NCBI GenBank assembly: GCA_016800925.1
Contig: JABCPU010000006.1
Span: forward strand, 477,570 to 541,569
Length of the DNA: 64,000 nucleotides
Reading direction: 5' to 3'
DNA from: Suillus spraguei
Lineage: Eukaryota; Basidiomycota; Agaricomycetes; Boletales; Suillaceae
The stretch's first letter is position 1. Each line of letters starts with the position of its first letter. Positions 1 to 12,616 of the stretch are shown one piece after another. The notes below the pieces were generated by a model. That model was not told the origin of the DNA and searched no databases. It saw nothing but the letters and a program-made list of their open reading frames with translations. A program made the position numbers and the translations under genes.

Positions 1-172
1 CCTCGTTGCCGTAGGTTTATTCGAATACCCTCCAGCGATTAGTACTCACACTCTATGGAAGGAATTTGATACTCCGTGCAACCTTTTCAAAATAGAGAGC
101 GGACTTTTCCGCGGGATGTGTGAGAGGAGTAATATCTCGTTGAAAGATATAGAGACAAGTAGACAGGTTTAG
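1..172 (+). CDS. 3' end of an ABCC/YOR1-type ABC transporter (copy 1, truncated by the window edge)
   Basis: The frame is open from base 2 and ends in TAG at 170-172. It encodes the last ~56 residues of an ABC transporter: the strand after the second nucleotide-binding domain (LVAVGLFEYP), then a tail containing LFRGMCERSNISLKDIE, the usual end of fungal ABCC full transporters. The same sequence recurs at 10733-10906, at the end of the transporter starting at 4537, so this is the upstream member of a tandem pair. Here the tail is open to its stop; in the second copy it is cut short. The rest of the gene lies left of the window, so its overall integrity cannot be judged. Confidence 0.85.
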   Translation, partial: LVAVGLFEYPPAISTHTLWKEFDTPCNLFKIESGLFRGMCERSNISLKDIETSRQV

Positions 173-300
173 ATGGCCAAGCTTGAGACTGATTTCTTTT
201 CATGTTGGCAAGGCCTACGCTTATTATGTGTTGTCGTCCTTTACTTGAGAGAATACACATGTCCTATACATATTCAGACTGCAAACAGGAGCAAATACGA
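1..300 (+). repeat. Left copy of a tandem duplication (partner 10733-11030)
   Basis: From base 1 the sequence matches 10733 onward: transporter 3' end, stop region, and about 120 bp of 3' flank through the 'gagaatacacat' stretch, fading near 300. The copies differ by scattered substitutions and a 2-bp deletion in the right copy. The period is about 10.7 kb. Confidence 0.85.
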
Positions 301-1769
301 ATTACAGCAACTTTCATTATCGATAGACAATTTGATTTGTTCCCCTCACCGCTTTTGTGTAGTTGTGGAGCCAGTGTACAAACAAAAGGGTCCCGCTTGT
401 TACGATATTCAGGTGCGCGAAGTATCCTGGAATGGTAAGCTCGAAGTCTGTTCGCTTCATGCTCTTATCGGCCACCGAGCTGCGTCTGTCACCTCGCAGC
501 GCTTTCCTCGCGCTGGATACTGGTTTAATATGCTTCCCACCCATTCCTTCATCCATGTTGCCGAAAACATGCCACCGCAGCAGATCTTGACTCGTCCTTT
601 TGTGTTCCAGCTCCGAGTCAGCGGTCTGTCAGTGAGACTCGGGCGCATCAGCATCTCGGTTTTCACCCAACAAGAGCTAAAATCAACCCTTATGATGATA
701 CATGGCTTGGTTCAATTCAGAGTTGACTGTATTCTGTAGACCCCACACTGTCTGAGTCCGTCACGGTCATCCGGCCATGACATTGTAAACAATGTACTAC
801 ATTCAAGTTTGCCTATGGAGCCCTGCTTGAACGTGGCACGCAAAAGGAGAGCTAGTGCTTCTACTGGTTAGAGATGAATCAGCACCGGTTGGCTCTTTCA
901 CTATCGTACAACGTCCTAGAGCCAGTACAATTTGGTGTGCTAGAAACCGGGCTTCTTCGGTATTCATATGAGGCTCCACTAGACTAATCAATCAGCGCCT
1001 CAGCTGTACAACTCGGCCTGCGCTTCGCCATTCAGCGCTCAGTCACAGATTCTCCATAGGCCCTTATCATTTGTGTGCTCTCACACTACCTCAGCGTTGT
1101 TCTATTGACAGTCACCGAGTTTTCACTAGACTTCTACACAGGATAAGTTTATAGCCTGACGACCGATCCGAGTCGGTGCATTGGAAAGCTCAAGGCGAAG
1201 AACGTGCATGAACCCGCAGATGTGGCCTTTCAGGTGGCGGGTAGGGAAAAGGGATATTCCATGAATCCATCAAGGTCACCAACGGCTTGTAGGCATTCAA
1301 CAGAGTCACCGACTCGCTGGGTGGTCGAGGTGACTCAGTGTCTGCTGCGTTTGGAAATCGGAATAGTGCGTCATTTTTTATTCTGGTATCATGCCAACAG
1401 AATGTCTTATGTAAGATCTCGGAGACCTGAACTGCCGGAGTAGTACTAGCAGAAGTCAGAGCGCTGACTCAACACCTCAAATTATGAATAGTATTCGAAT
1501 GGCCACTCGCGCGTGCGACACTGTACGGTTTTACAGATTCCTGGGCGGTTGATCAAATGGTTTTGAAGTAACTTCCCCTTTTCACTTGATTTCAGACCAC
1601 TATGCTTACTTTGGTCGAAAAGGAAGAACAGATACGATGGTCGTGGTCCAATCCGAGGTCAGCGCATACCTGATACTGCGCATATTGATGAAGGCGATAA
1701 ATGGCAGTATATTGGTACAGTATATATTCAGCAAGTTCGCCACTTTCTCCGATACCCCATCTCTCGAAC
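300..1769. other. Intergenic stretch, no convincing gene
   Basis: No reading frame here has a recognisable domain or a consistent exon pattern; frames up to 188 codons have no family resemblance. Bases ~363-410 contain a short copy of a dispersed repeat also found near 41.95 and 62.80 kb. Confidence 0.5.
363..410 (+). repeat. Dispersed repeat copy (also ~41,935-41,985 minus and ~62,795-62,840 plus)
   Basis: The stretch around 'acaaacaaaagggtcccgct' followed by 'ttacgata' is shared with 62.80 kb on the same strand and with 41.95 kb on the opposite strand. The other two copies belong to the 2.3-kb inverted repeats; this one is isolated, suggesting a dispersed element end. Confidence 0.6.
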
Positions 1770-3470
1770 ATGACATCAGTCTCGACGCTGATTAATTCAA
1801 GTCGTATCTATAATTCGATTATAGGTTCGTGAACAGTTGGCTATAATGTGCAGTGTCGGTGATACTCAATCTAACTCGTTTGTGATTTTGTAGCTGCTTC
1901 TGCTGTTGTGGTTACATACGACTGGGGTGAGCAATATAACATAGAAGAACCGGAAAACACAGCTGAAAGATATCCTTAATTACGTTTCCAGTACTAACAT
2001 TTGGAGAAGAGGTAAGTTGGTGTAATTACCGAGCGGTCATCTCACTAGAATGGTTTTATACTAGGTTGAACTGATCTGGGTGAGTAGCGTCCCAAACACG
2101 AAAACAGTGGGGACAATACAATTAATTCAGGGCAGAGAAAACGCTGGTCCTTCACGACTGCTCTTTTTCTCGGTGTACGTATTCTAACCTTGCTATAATC
2201 GCAGTTGACAGGTTGTGCTTACTTCAAAGTCTTCTAGGTGCGCTACATTGGGATATCATTTGCTGCGTATGGTTTGCTAAAAGTTGTTGTTGTGGTACTG
2301 AATGATTTTCACAATCAGTGTCTTTATATTTTGTATGTCTGATGACCACTGTGTTTCTTTCTTATAACATGGGGCACCCAGCTATTCTTCCATCAAACTC
2401 GTTAACCAATAAAGTGAGCATTCTACATCGATGCCTGTCATTCATACAACAACTACTCCCCGATGTAGGAGTGAGTGAGATTCTCGACTAGCTCATTGAT
2501 CTAATATAACAAGTACCACAGATGTGAGTATAGTTGCATTGTACATCTCTTTGAGGCTTAATTATTTCAGGTAAAATTATCACCTCCGTACTATATTGCA
2601 TAAGTTTTGTCGTTGACTGCATGCTGGATGGTGAGCCACTCATCTGCAATACCTCAGTGATATCAACTTGACTGAGACATTATGCCAGTCATCACTATTA
2701 CTCGATTATTTGCCATGTATCAACAATCGAGAAAGGTACTCATCCTTCTCGTTGTGACATTTCTCGCTATCACGATTACTTGTGGAGTAATTGCTGCAAT
2801 ACAAACCCGCCAAATCTTAGGGGGTAAGGTTATTTATGGTCGAAAGATTGAAGTGGATGGTCAAGCTCATGGGACGAATATCAGAGAACCTTATCCTCCC
2901 TGGCACCCATCAGTGTCCGATTGGGGCAAGCGTACCTCTGACAGTCGAGTTTTGGGTGCTCGGCACCGCATGGGAGGTCTTTGCGTTGTGTCTTGCACTT
3001 TGGAGTGCTATAAAGCACTTTCGTGAACTGCAACAACCATGGACGAGAAGCACCATTTTGACCTGCTTCACAGTGTTGATAAAATCGCATGTGCTTTACT
3101 TTGCAAGGTTAGCTCATATTTCGACTGGCGTTGTCATTCGGCGCTGAAGTTATGCGTGTGCTAGCTATGTTACTATGTCTTGCCTCCAACTTGGCTACTT
3201 GTCTCCAGCAATTTTGGTACATCGATCTACCACTGATTTGCATGCGACCATTGTTCATTATTTTCACAGGACTCAACTACGTCAGTCCCTTGGATCTATG
3301 GCGGTGCTATCCGAGTTTTCTTACTCGTGCAGATGTTTATACTGGGACCACGCCTCCTCCTCGATGTTCGAAAATATCATGCTAAGCTCGTAGCTGACTC
3401 CGATGCAGGGATTTTCATGAGTATGACGGCGTTCCACGAGCTCGCCCGTATGTCTAGCAGTGATGTCTAG
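1770..3470 (+). CDS. DUF6533-type multi-membrane protein, subfamily A, copy 1
   Basis: A split gene read across several short introns. The first exon starts at ATG 1770. The next, at ~1893, encodes AASAVVVTYDW, the start of the DUF6533 signature; then come LTFGEE, VELIW and KRWSFTTALFL, which match the conserved pattern of this basidiomycete family. Later exons encode ITITRLFAMYQQSRKVLIL (~2690), WVLGTAWEVFALCLALWS and IKHFRELQQP (~2950), and finish with VQMFILGPRLLLDVRKYH and stop TAG 3468-3470. Several hydrophobic segments suggest a 7-helix membrane protein of unknown ligand. The exon path between 2290 and 2680 is unclear, so the gene may be partly decayed. A paralogue starts at 17260. Confidence 0.6.
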
Positions 3471-4536
3471 CATTTCCAATGCTGATACGATGTTCCGAAA
3501 TGAAAGACAGGTTTGTGCACACTAATACCATGTTGTGTCAGCTCATACCCACTGATCTCCGCAGTACAGAATGAACCAGAATATCTCGCGTCATGCGCAC
3601 AATAATCGGGTGCTAACAGCGCGGAAGCTAACCAGGAAGCGGGTAACTTGAATGTGTACACCGTCTCACGGCCACGTTCAATTAGAGACCTATTTAAAGC
3701 CCGCACGCGGTGAAGGATAACCTTGATAGAGTTTGTGGCCAATGTCAGGTGTTACAGTGAAATTCTAGAATAGTGTAGTACGATGTCAATGGCAGATCCT
3801 TCAAGCGGGCTTTGGGCCTTGTACCTTTCCTTCTATAGCTAGTACTTAATTCCCCATCTCACTTGAACATGGAATTGACTCTGAGTAGCGGGTGCCCACA
3901 GGCTGTCACAGAGGGACGAACCGATAAGTAACTGGCGTAACCTCTGCACTAGCCGAATCGACGAAACAAGCCATGCCGCGGTAGTGTGAATATTACGTAA
4001 TAGAAACTTAAGCTGTTTCAAATGAAGTTGTCAGACAAGTGTGAATGATCGACGATGGGGATCGTTGTACGAAGGTCCTACTCCTGTTCAACAACCAACG
4101 CAGAGGACATGATACTTACTGGTACCTCGGATGTATATATTATATTGCTAGAAATATTAAGCTATTACGTATTAAATTAGAGTAATATATATAATTAACC
4201 TTGGATCAACGTGTAGTAGCGAAGTCCGCCAGTGCCGACAGTCACAGCATCGACCTTGGTTTCGCCTCTCTTCAGCGTTCAGCGTTCAGCTCTGGTTCAC
4301 AACTCACAGATAATGGTTCTTCAAACTTCAGCCTTCATACCCACCCTCCACGTTTTGATGGAGTGGCGGCAAGTGACCTGCTACTATGCGAGGCTCTCTC
4401 GTTTATCTTCATGTGATAACAATGACAATGTATGTATTTATAATACAACTTAAGCCGAACGCGGCACTCCGAGTTCTTCAGTTGCAAGTCTTCACCCATC
4501 CCTCCCAGTATCTTCGCCGTCCTCGCCTTCTTCGAC
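3471..4536. other. Intergenic region upstream of ABC transporter copy 2
   Basis: No coding exon was recognised. A very AT-rich stretch with TATATAT runs (~4130-4200) lies about 350 bp upstream of the transporter start and could contribute to a promoter; this is a composition-based guess. Confidence 0.35.
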
Positions 4537-7500
4537 ATGTCCTCCAAACAGTCAGAAGAATTTGTCAAGGTCAAGGAAAAGGTCGAGGAGGCCAACGCAA
4601 CCAACCTTAAACCTTCAAACCTTCAACTAGATGCTGGTGATGAGTATACTAACATTCGTCAAAAGTGGTGGCAGTTCTGGTAAGTGAAGCCATTTGCAAA
4701 CAATGTCCTCCTTGATCGAGCCGCGAGCAGGTTATCTAAAACCCTACCACCTCCAGCTCCCCCGTCTCTGGAGGATGCAGCAGTGAGTGAACCCCTTGCG
4801 CTGATTTTTTGGCCTAGTAACATGGTATTCTACAGGTGACACCCTTTGCCAATGCCTCCATTTTCTCTCAGCTCACCTACTCCTGGATCACCGATATAAT
4901 GGTCGGTCACTCCTGACTCCAACGTATATTGTTGTAACGCATACATCCAGGTTCTCGGATATCAGCGCACATTACAAGCATCTGATTTATACAAAATGGA
5001 CCCATCCCGAGAGTCGGCCTTCCTTGCCGCTGAACTTGAAGCTGCATGGCAGCGCCGTGTTAAGGCAGCAGCCGAGTGGAATGCACGACTCGAGAGTGGA
5101 GAACTCAAGCCATCTCTCCTCAAGCGTGTAGGCTGGGCCATGCGTGCAATTTCAAGCAATGGTCAGAAACAAGGCGCTACTTGGTCCGAGCGATGTGCAG
5201 CGTTTCAAAATCATTGGCGAGAATCCGAAGGACGGAAAGAGGCCAACCTTGCTTGGGCTTTGAATGACGTCTTTCGTGGTATGTTCTGGATTGGAGGTGT
5301 ATTCAAGGCATGGGTTTTCCTCGTAAATTGACATTGACATAATTAATGTACAACACACCACTCAGGTCTTTGGTGATACCTCACAGCTTATGGGTCCTAT
5401 CGTCCTTCGGGTAAATAAAATGCGTGTTTGGTTGTGGTAACCTCTGATGTTCGTTCGCCCCTCTGCAGCAAATCATTATCTTTGCGCAGGAACGTTCCGC
5501 TGCAACTATTGCAGGAACACCTGGCCCTGATATCGGTCGTGGTATTGCCATGGCTGTTGGGCTTTTTCTGCTCACCGTGACAGCCAGTATCTGTACACAC
5601 CAGGTATGTAAAAATGTATGAGTTAGATTTGATTCAGCTAATATTTCTCAAGTTTTTTTGGCGTTCAATGGCAACAGGCGTATTAGTTAGAGCCGCATTG
5701 ATAACATGCATTTACGAGCGTGGAGTGAATCTTACGGGCAAAGCCCGTGTCAAGCTCAACAACGCAACGCTTGTCAACCATATTTCTACCGACGTGAGCA
5801 GGATTGACGCGTGTGCGCAGTGGTTTGTGAGTTGCAAACGTAAGCATTACACACACGCTGTTGACTGACTTGTAGCCTGTCCCTCGTTACTAGCATGCAG
5901 GTCAGTATTCATGATCCCCGACATTCAGATTTAGAAATGACTTATTGTTCTCAAGCCTGGACCGCGCCTATTCAGATCATAGTTTGTTTGATTATTCTTC
6001 TAACTGAGGTTCGTTGTACGCTATGAAGAGTTCAATTCATTCTAACTGCACTTAAAAACTAGCTCGGGCCGTCTGCACTCGCCGGTTTCTCGCTATTTGT
6101 CTTCATGATTCCACTTCAACAGCAATTAATGTCACTGCAGCATCGTGTTCGCTTAGTATCGATGAAGTGGACTGATCAACGAGCCAACGTACTGCTAGAG
6201 GTACTGGGTACGTAACCTTATGGCAACTAAGACATGCAAAGATACTGAAGAGGTGCACAGGTGCCATGCGGGTTGTCAAGTACTTTTCATACGAGGTTCC
6301 TTTCCTTCAAAGTAATCATGATGTCAAGAAATATCAACAACGTTCTCACAAATATCTCTTAGGAATCTTTGACCTTCGAAAGAGGGAACTGCATGGTGTT
6401 CGATGGATTCTCCATCTAACTTCGGCGAAGTAAGTTCAGATATTTATAGCATAACGACACCTATTAATTCGATCTGCACAGCTTGGCACTCGCGACTTCG
6501 ATGCCAGTCCTCGCTGCCACACTAGCTTTTGTTACATTTACACTTACGGCGCACGACTTCAATGTCGCCGTCATATTCAGTTCGCTGAGTTTGTTCCAGG
6601 TGAAGTCGTTTCCCGCGGCACTCATAAACACGCACGTAATTAATAGATAAATAGCTTCTTCGCCAACCAATGATGTTCATGCCTCGTGCTTTATCAGCTA
6701 TTCCCGATGCATATAGCGCGATTCAGCGGATCACGCACGTGTTCCGCGCAGAGCTCATTTCCGGAGATACACTTGTGATCGACCAGGACCAAGAATTTGC
6801 GCTTCTGACAAAGGACGCAACATTTGAGTGGGAGTCGCATGGGAAAGAGTTTGGTGAGGCTTTCAGCTCGAAGGCCGCACGCCGCGGCGGTCCAACTAGA
6901 AAAAAGGACAGGAGCGTGAAGGAGGACACGGCGAAAGAAAAACCTGCTCCTGGAAAGGACGCGCCTCTTTTTCAGGTAAAGAATGTGACTATGAGCATCC
7001 CACGAGGTCAACTCGTCGCTGTAGTTGGGCCTGTCGGAAGCGGCAAGGTAGTCTTATTGAGTCAAATTCTTAAAGCGACTGCTGACCCACGAACAGTCCA
7101 GTTTATTGCAAGGACTGATAGGGGAGATGAGAAAGGTCTCCGGACATGTCTCGTTTGGCGGTCGCGTTGGTTATTGTCCGCAGACTGCGTGGATTCAGAA
7201 TGCTACGTTGGTTAGCATGGTGTCACCCTCACAAGGGAAAATACATCTAACATTTTACCCTAGCGTGATAATATCACTTTTGGTCGACCATTCGAGGAAG
7301 AAAGATATTGGCGGGTTATCGAGACCGCTTGTCTACTCCCAGATCTCCAACTGCTCCCAGACGGAGATCTGACTGAGGTATGTAGATGAACTCAGCTTGA
7401 TAACAATGCTCATACTCTATTTTAGATTGGAGAAAAGGGAATCAATCTCAGCGGTGGCCAAAAGCAAAGAGTGAGTTCGTGGCTTGTCTCCGTCAAGATG

Positions 7501-10500
7501 AGCTTTATCTTCGACTCAGGTCAACATTGCTCGTGCCCTATACCTTGACCCTGAAATTGTTATATTTGATGACCCGCTCTCCGCAGGTGAGCCATGTGGT
7601 TTATATCATCTCTATTATACTGAAGAATGTCTTCAGTGGATGCTCACGTCGGAAATCTTTATTCCAAGATGCCATAGTGGGTGCACTGCGGAACCGTGGT
7701 ATCACTGTCATTCTGGTCACACATGCAATCCACTTCCTCTCCCAGGTAGATTACATCTACACTCTGAACAATGGAATCATCACGGAGAGCGGAACCTACG
7801 AGGAACTGATCTCTCGCGGCGGTGATTTTGCGCGTTTGGACCTAGAGTTTGGTGGTCATGCATCGGAGGGGAAAGATGAAGACCAAGCAGAGGAAGCCAC
7901 TCCGCCGACAGGCATTAGCATCGAGGATGTAAAGTTGAAGTCAGAAAGAGCCAGGGAAAAGGCTACTGGCAGTGGCAAACTCGAAGGTCGCTTGATCGCC
8001 AAGGAGAAGCGGTCGACAGGCTCTGTGTCCTGGGGAGGTGCCGTCAAGTTCATCTGAGGTGTTTCTTTATACTGAAACTGTTTCAAAGTGTACTGGACCT
8101 ACCTGGTTGCGGGACGCGGTTCCATAACAGGTCCCCTACTTATTGTGGCCATGCTTGCGATGCAGGGAAGCCTGATTCTGAACTCGTACACGCTAGTTTG
8201 GTGGGAGACCAAGTTAGTGTTTTTATTGACTTCTCGATTCCTTTTCTAAAATCCTGGTGCAGCAAATTCGACCGACCAAACTCGTTTTATCAGATACTAT
8301 ACGGCTGCCTAGGGATTTCTCAAGCGGTCTTCACATTATTTCTGTAAGTCGGTTCCTATCGCAGATGGTGGCATGCTGACTTGCTGCAGTTGTACTGGCA
8401 TAGACTTCATTTCGTATTATGTCTCCCAAAGCCTGCACCACAAGTCAGTGCGCAACGTCTTTCATGCATCTATGTCCTTTTTCGACACCACAGTAAGTGA
8501 TTATGTACGAAAGCGCTAAAACCAATGCTTATTGTATTCCTTTAGCCTATGGGCCGAATCTTGAGCATTTTTGGCAAAGATATTGATGGTCAGTATCTCA
8601 CCGATTGTTACTATACTATTCTTACTAAAACTTTTTACTCAGGTATTGACAATCAACTACCACGTGAGTCGTCTGCCACTGCATAACGAAATGTTACTTA
8701 TGATGGCCAAGAATCAATGAGATTGCGTACGTTATACGCACGTTTCGCTTACGGAGACTGACCAGAATCCAGTCGTCACTATGTTGTCCAGCTTGATGGG
8801 CTCTGTGATCATCGTTTCTGTCCTCGAACCATACTTTCGTCAGTATATAGAGATTGTTGCGAGGATATGGCTCATGTATTTTTAGTTATTGCTGTGTTCT
8901 TCATCGCTATCGGTTACAGCTATTTTGCTGCCTTTTATCGAGCTAGTGCTCGTGAAGTCAAGCGCCTGGGTTTGTTGTTACATTCTGATTTGGAAAGCCT
9001 CTACTGAAATTGATCCTCAGACTCTATGCTTCGCTCTCTTCTTTATGCCCACTTTTCGGAGACCTTGACAGGACTTCCTACAATCCGAAGCTACGGAGAA
9101 ATGAAGCGGTTCATTGCCGCTAATAGATACTACGTTGATCTAGAGGATAGAGCTCTATTCATCGTAGTTACGAATCAGAGGCAAGTGATCTTATACATAT
9201 CTCGGCAGTCGTTGGTTCATCACCATTCCTCAGATGGCTTGCAATAAGGTTGGATTTCATGGGAGGCATATTGGTTTTCCTTGTAGGCGTCTATTTAACG
9301 ACAGATACCTCATTCTCACCCGATGCTGTGATCTCGATAGGTTGCTCTCCTCGCAGTGGTCAACGCCTCCGGGATAAACGCCGCTCAGATAGGATTGGTA
9401 CTGACGTATACCAGTGGGTCTCTAAATACCGTCACCACAGTATATACGATTGATTTTTTTGTGTCACAGCCTCACTGTCACAAATGTGTAGTCTGGTGAC
9501 CAGACAAACAGCAGACGTTGAGGTGAGGCTTTCGTTACTATCTCACATTACAGGTTATTGAATGGCGGCTTGTCTCAGAATTACATGAATGCAGTGGAGC
9601 GAGGTGAGTTGTCAATTTCATGATAACTCAATTTTCGCTTATATCTCGTAGTGGTACAGTACGTTGCAGGTGACACGATACCTCAAGAGGCTCCGTATGA
9701 GATTAAAGAACGAACGCCCCCGGCGCAATGGCCTGAACATGGTGCCGTCGAATTTAATGACATTAAAATGTCATATAGGCCGGGGCTTCCTAATGTATTG
9801 AAGGGCATCTCGATCAAGATTAAGGGAGGAGAAAAGATAGGTGTTGTTGGAAGGTGCGTTGATTTGTCGAATCTGCACATGTGTGCTAATGCGGTGCCCC
9901 TCAGGACTGGTGCTGGCAAATCTTCATTGATGCTCGCACTATTTCGCATTGTTGAAGCGTCTGGTGGTTCAATTACTATCGATGGGTGCGTGGGTCATTG
10001 CTTCTAATGAGTATTGATTTTCACACCTTCTAGTGTCGACATATCCACAATTGGTCTTAAAGATCTGCGCTCCAAAATTTCTATTATCCCCCAAGATGTC
10101 TGTAAAGTTTCCCTGTACAACCTAATACAGGACTGATGTACGAACTCGATAGCCCCTTCTATTTAGCGGTTAGTGTTGTAGATCTAGGTGCTCCTGTGTG
10201 AAGCGCTAAACGAAACCCAGGGACCATACGCTCCAACCTAGATCCATTCTCCCAACACAACGATGCGGAACTATGGGATGCGCTGCATCGATCTTGTCTA
10301 CTTGATTCTAGCACCAACTCGAAACAGTCGTCTTCCAGTAGTGGTGTCGAAAGCGAGCAAGCTCCCACGAGTCGCTACGACCTTGACACCACCATCGAGA
10401 GCGAGGGAGCGAATCTCAGTGTTGGGGAGAGATCTCTGCTCAGTCTGGCTCGCGCACTGGTGAAAGACTGCAAAGTCGTTGTGCTTGATGAGGCCACGTT

Positions 10501-10799
10501 AGTCATGTGCTCTTCTCCTGGATGCTCGATGTTGAATTTTTTCCAGAGCCTCTGTCGATCTCGATACTGATAGCAAGATCCAGCAAACTATCCAGACAGA
10601 ATTCCGGGATCGCACACTACTTTGTATCGCCCGTGCGTTTTATCTTCTGTACTCTTGGTGCAATGCTAATGATACCTCAGACCGACTTCGTACTATCATT
10701 TCATATGACCGGATTCTGGTCCTTGATGCTGGCCTCGTTGCCGTAGGTTCATTTGAACACCTTCCAGCGGTCAATACTCACTCTATTAAAGGAATTTGA
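4537..10799 (+). pseudogene. ABCC/YOR1-type multidrug ABC transporter (copy 2), damaged
   Basis: About two dozen exons can be chained from ATG 4537. Order: N-terminal region (WWQFW, then VLGYQRTLQASDLYKMD); first membrane domain (5380-6700); first nucleotide-binding domain with Walker A GPVGSGK-SSLL split by an intron at ~7048, signature LSGGQKQR (~7450) and Walker B IVIFDDPLSAVDAHVG; second membrane domain (8090-9500, e.g. FYRASAREVKRL); second nucleotide-binding domain with Walker [10 protein letters not shown] (~9850-9920), signature LSVGERS and Walker B VVVLDEAT. The family exports organic anions and drugs across membranes. Damage: one base missing after VDAHVG at 7651-7661 (a T run), 20 unexplained bases at 10201-10220, and a 2-bp deletion near 10785 that ends the protein at TGA 10797. 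Single-base errors in the assembly could explain some of this. Confidence 0.85.
9181..9233 (+). other. GC-AG intron in ABC transporter copy 2
   Basis: The exon ends ...AATCAGAG and the next bases are gcaagt, a consensus GC donor. The acceptor is the cag at 9231-9233, and splicing gives VTNQR-WLAIRLDFMGG in frame. The length, 53 nt, matches neighbouring introns. Confidence 0.75.
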
Positions 10800-11030
10800 T
10801 ACTCCATGCAATCTTTTCAAGATAGAGAGCGGGCTTTTTCGCGGAATGTGTCAGAGGAGTAATATCTCGTTGAAAGATATAGAGACAAGTAGACAGGTTT
10901 AGATGGCCAAGCATGAGGCTGATTTCTTTTTATGATGGCAAGGCCTACCTTTATTATGTGTTGTCGTTCTTTACTTGAGAGAATACACATTTTCTATACA
11001 TATTCCGAGTGGAAACAGAAGCGAACATAA
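10733..11030 (+). repeat. Right copy of the tandem duplication (partner 1-300)
   Basis: It matches the window start through the transporter 3' end and its flank. It lacks one AC dinucleotide present at ~50 in the left copy, which changes the reading frame of the transporter tail. Confidence 0.85.
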
Positions 11031-11399
11031 ATCAACTACTGTAAACCTGACGCTTACCACCCGACCTGAAAATATGGTCGAGCTGATCACCTGTAAATTG
11101 AAGGCCGAGCACGTTAATGAATTTTCACACGTCCATCATGTGCAACAGCCATGTGTTGGTGGTTGTAATATGTTGTACTCATGGTGAACATGGCCCAGAC
11201 TTGGAGCATAATTATCAGTCCTCTGTTGAATACCATTGACGTTTTGTAAAGCATTATAGATGTTATGTGAAGAATTATTAATTAATAGTGTTGTATACTA
11301 TGTTCCGCACTGGATAGCTCATTACCGGTCACCAGTTAGTGCACTATAGCGAAGTTTTACTCATGGTTTCTGTAAATTACTTACGTGGACGGTCACGAT

Positions 11400-11842
11400 C
11401 ATCTGCGGGACAGATCGTCGAGCATTGTTTCACGGCGTTAATCAAAACTCACATGCTTTACTTTACAAGGTGAGTGCAGGGTTTGGATTTGGTTATTTTT
11501 TCCAGCTAAAACTTGCGCACCTGTTAGCTTCAAGTTTGTCGTTATGTCTTGCTTCAATGCTGGGTATCTATCTGCATCGCTCACAGTACGTCGATCTGTC
11601 GTTTAGTCCATGTGAATGTGAGACTGTTTTCTATAGAATTCATCATCCATCGGCGCTGAGGTTTTATTATGGTGTTATTGAAATTATGTCGTTCACACAA
11701 ATGTTTGTGTTGGGACCACGCCCTCATCCTTGGTGTCCGACGGTTTAACGCTAAATCTGCGGTCGGCTTCGACGCACGAACCAGCATGACCTCAATTACT
11801 TTCCAGGAACTTGCGCATGAGTCTACCGGCAGTACTGTGTAG
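11400..11842 (+). pseudogene. 3' relic of a DUF6533-type gene, subfamily A
   Basis: Only the last third of the gene is visible: LIKTHMLYFT at ~11440, then FYYGVIEIMSFTQMFVLGPR (11660-11720), then the typical tail (FNAKSAVGFDARTSMTSITF) ending TAG 11840-11842. One extra C in the run after GPR (~11725) shifts the frame. The 5' two thirds are missing. It lies ~0.6 kb downstream of ABC transporter copy 2, as the fuller copy at 1770 lies downstream of ABC copy 1. Confidence 0.65.
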
Positions 11843-12616
11843 CAGTAGAAACAGTACGGTAGTAATCTGTGGGGAGCACGATTTTGCTTAGAGTTCCATT
11901 GTGATGCTTATTTTTTTTTATTGAAGCTGCGTTTGGGCAGATAATGATCATGTTAATCATCCACGCTTGTACTAAAGCTTAAATTATGTCGCCATGGTGT
12001 TGGACACTTGGCAAGGTATGTAGATCCGTTTCAACTACTTGACATTTGTCATATACTACGGGTACACGTACAATGGAGAGATGAAAGTTTAAGAAAGAGA
12101 AATCCCGTTGGTCAGGATGCTCATATCACGTTGACTTAGAACTTGGAAAGATTGGAGTATCGATTGCTCATGAGTTTGAATCACAAAAGCTTCATTAGGG
12201 ACGGTCTGGATTTCAGAAGCAATTGAGGTCGGTGTTTGAGAGTTTCGGATTACACAAAGACCGAGGGCAGAAAAAGGTGCCAGATCTTCAGAGTGTGCAA
12301 AGATCAGTCTCAAAATGCGGTGAGGCTGAAAGAAACATGATCAGACTCAAACCAGAGCCTTTCATTCGTACTTATAATATTGTTACGAACTGGCTACACT
12401 TACAAGTCTATTTATTCCTCTCATCTCGTTACGGTCTGCTCGTACTACGATTGTCAGATAGCCCTTCTTCATTGCTCTTCTCCAGCGCAGCCCCAGTGAC
12501 ATGGACACCGCGTCTTCTTCGTCTGACAAGTCGACGACGGTCCGGTGCGTGAGATTTGAGACGGTCCAGTGCGTGAGGTTTGCAGTCAGAGATTAGTCTT
12601 TCTTCGCCTGTCACCA
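11843..12616. other. Intergenic, no gene recognised
   Basis: No exon chain or domain was seen on either strand. Short frames are present without family resemblance. Confidence 0.4.
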
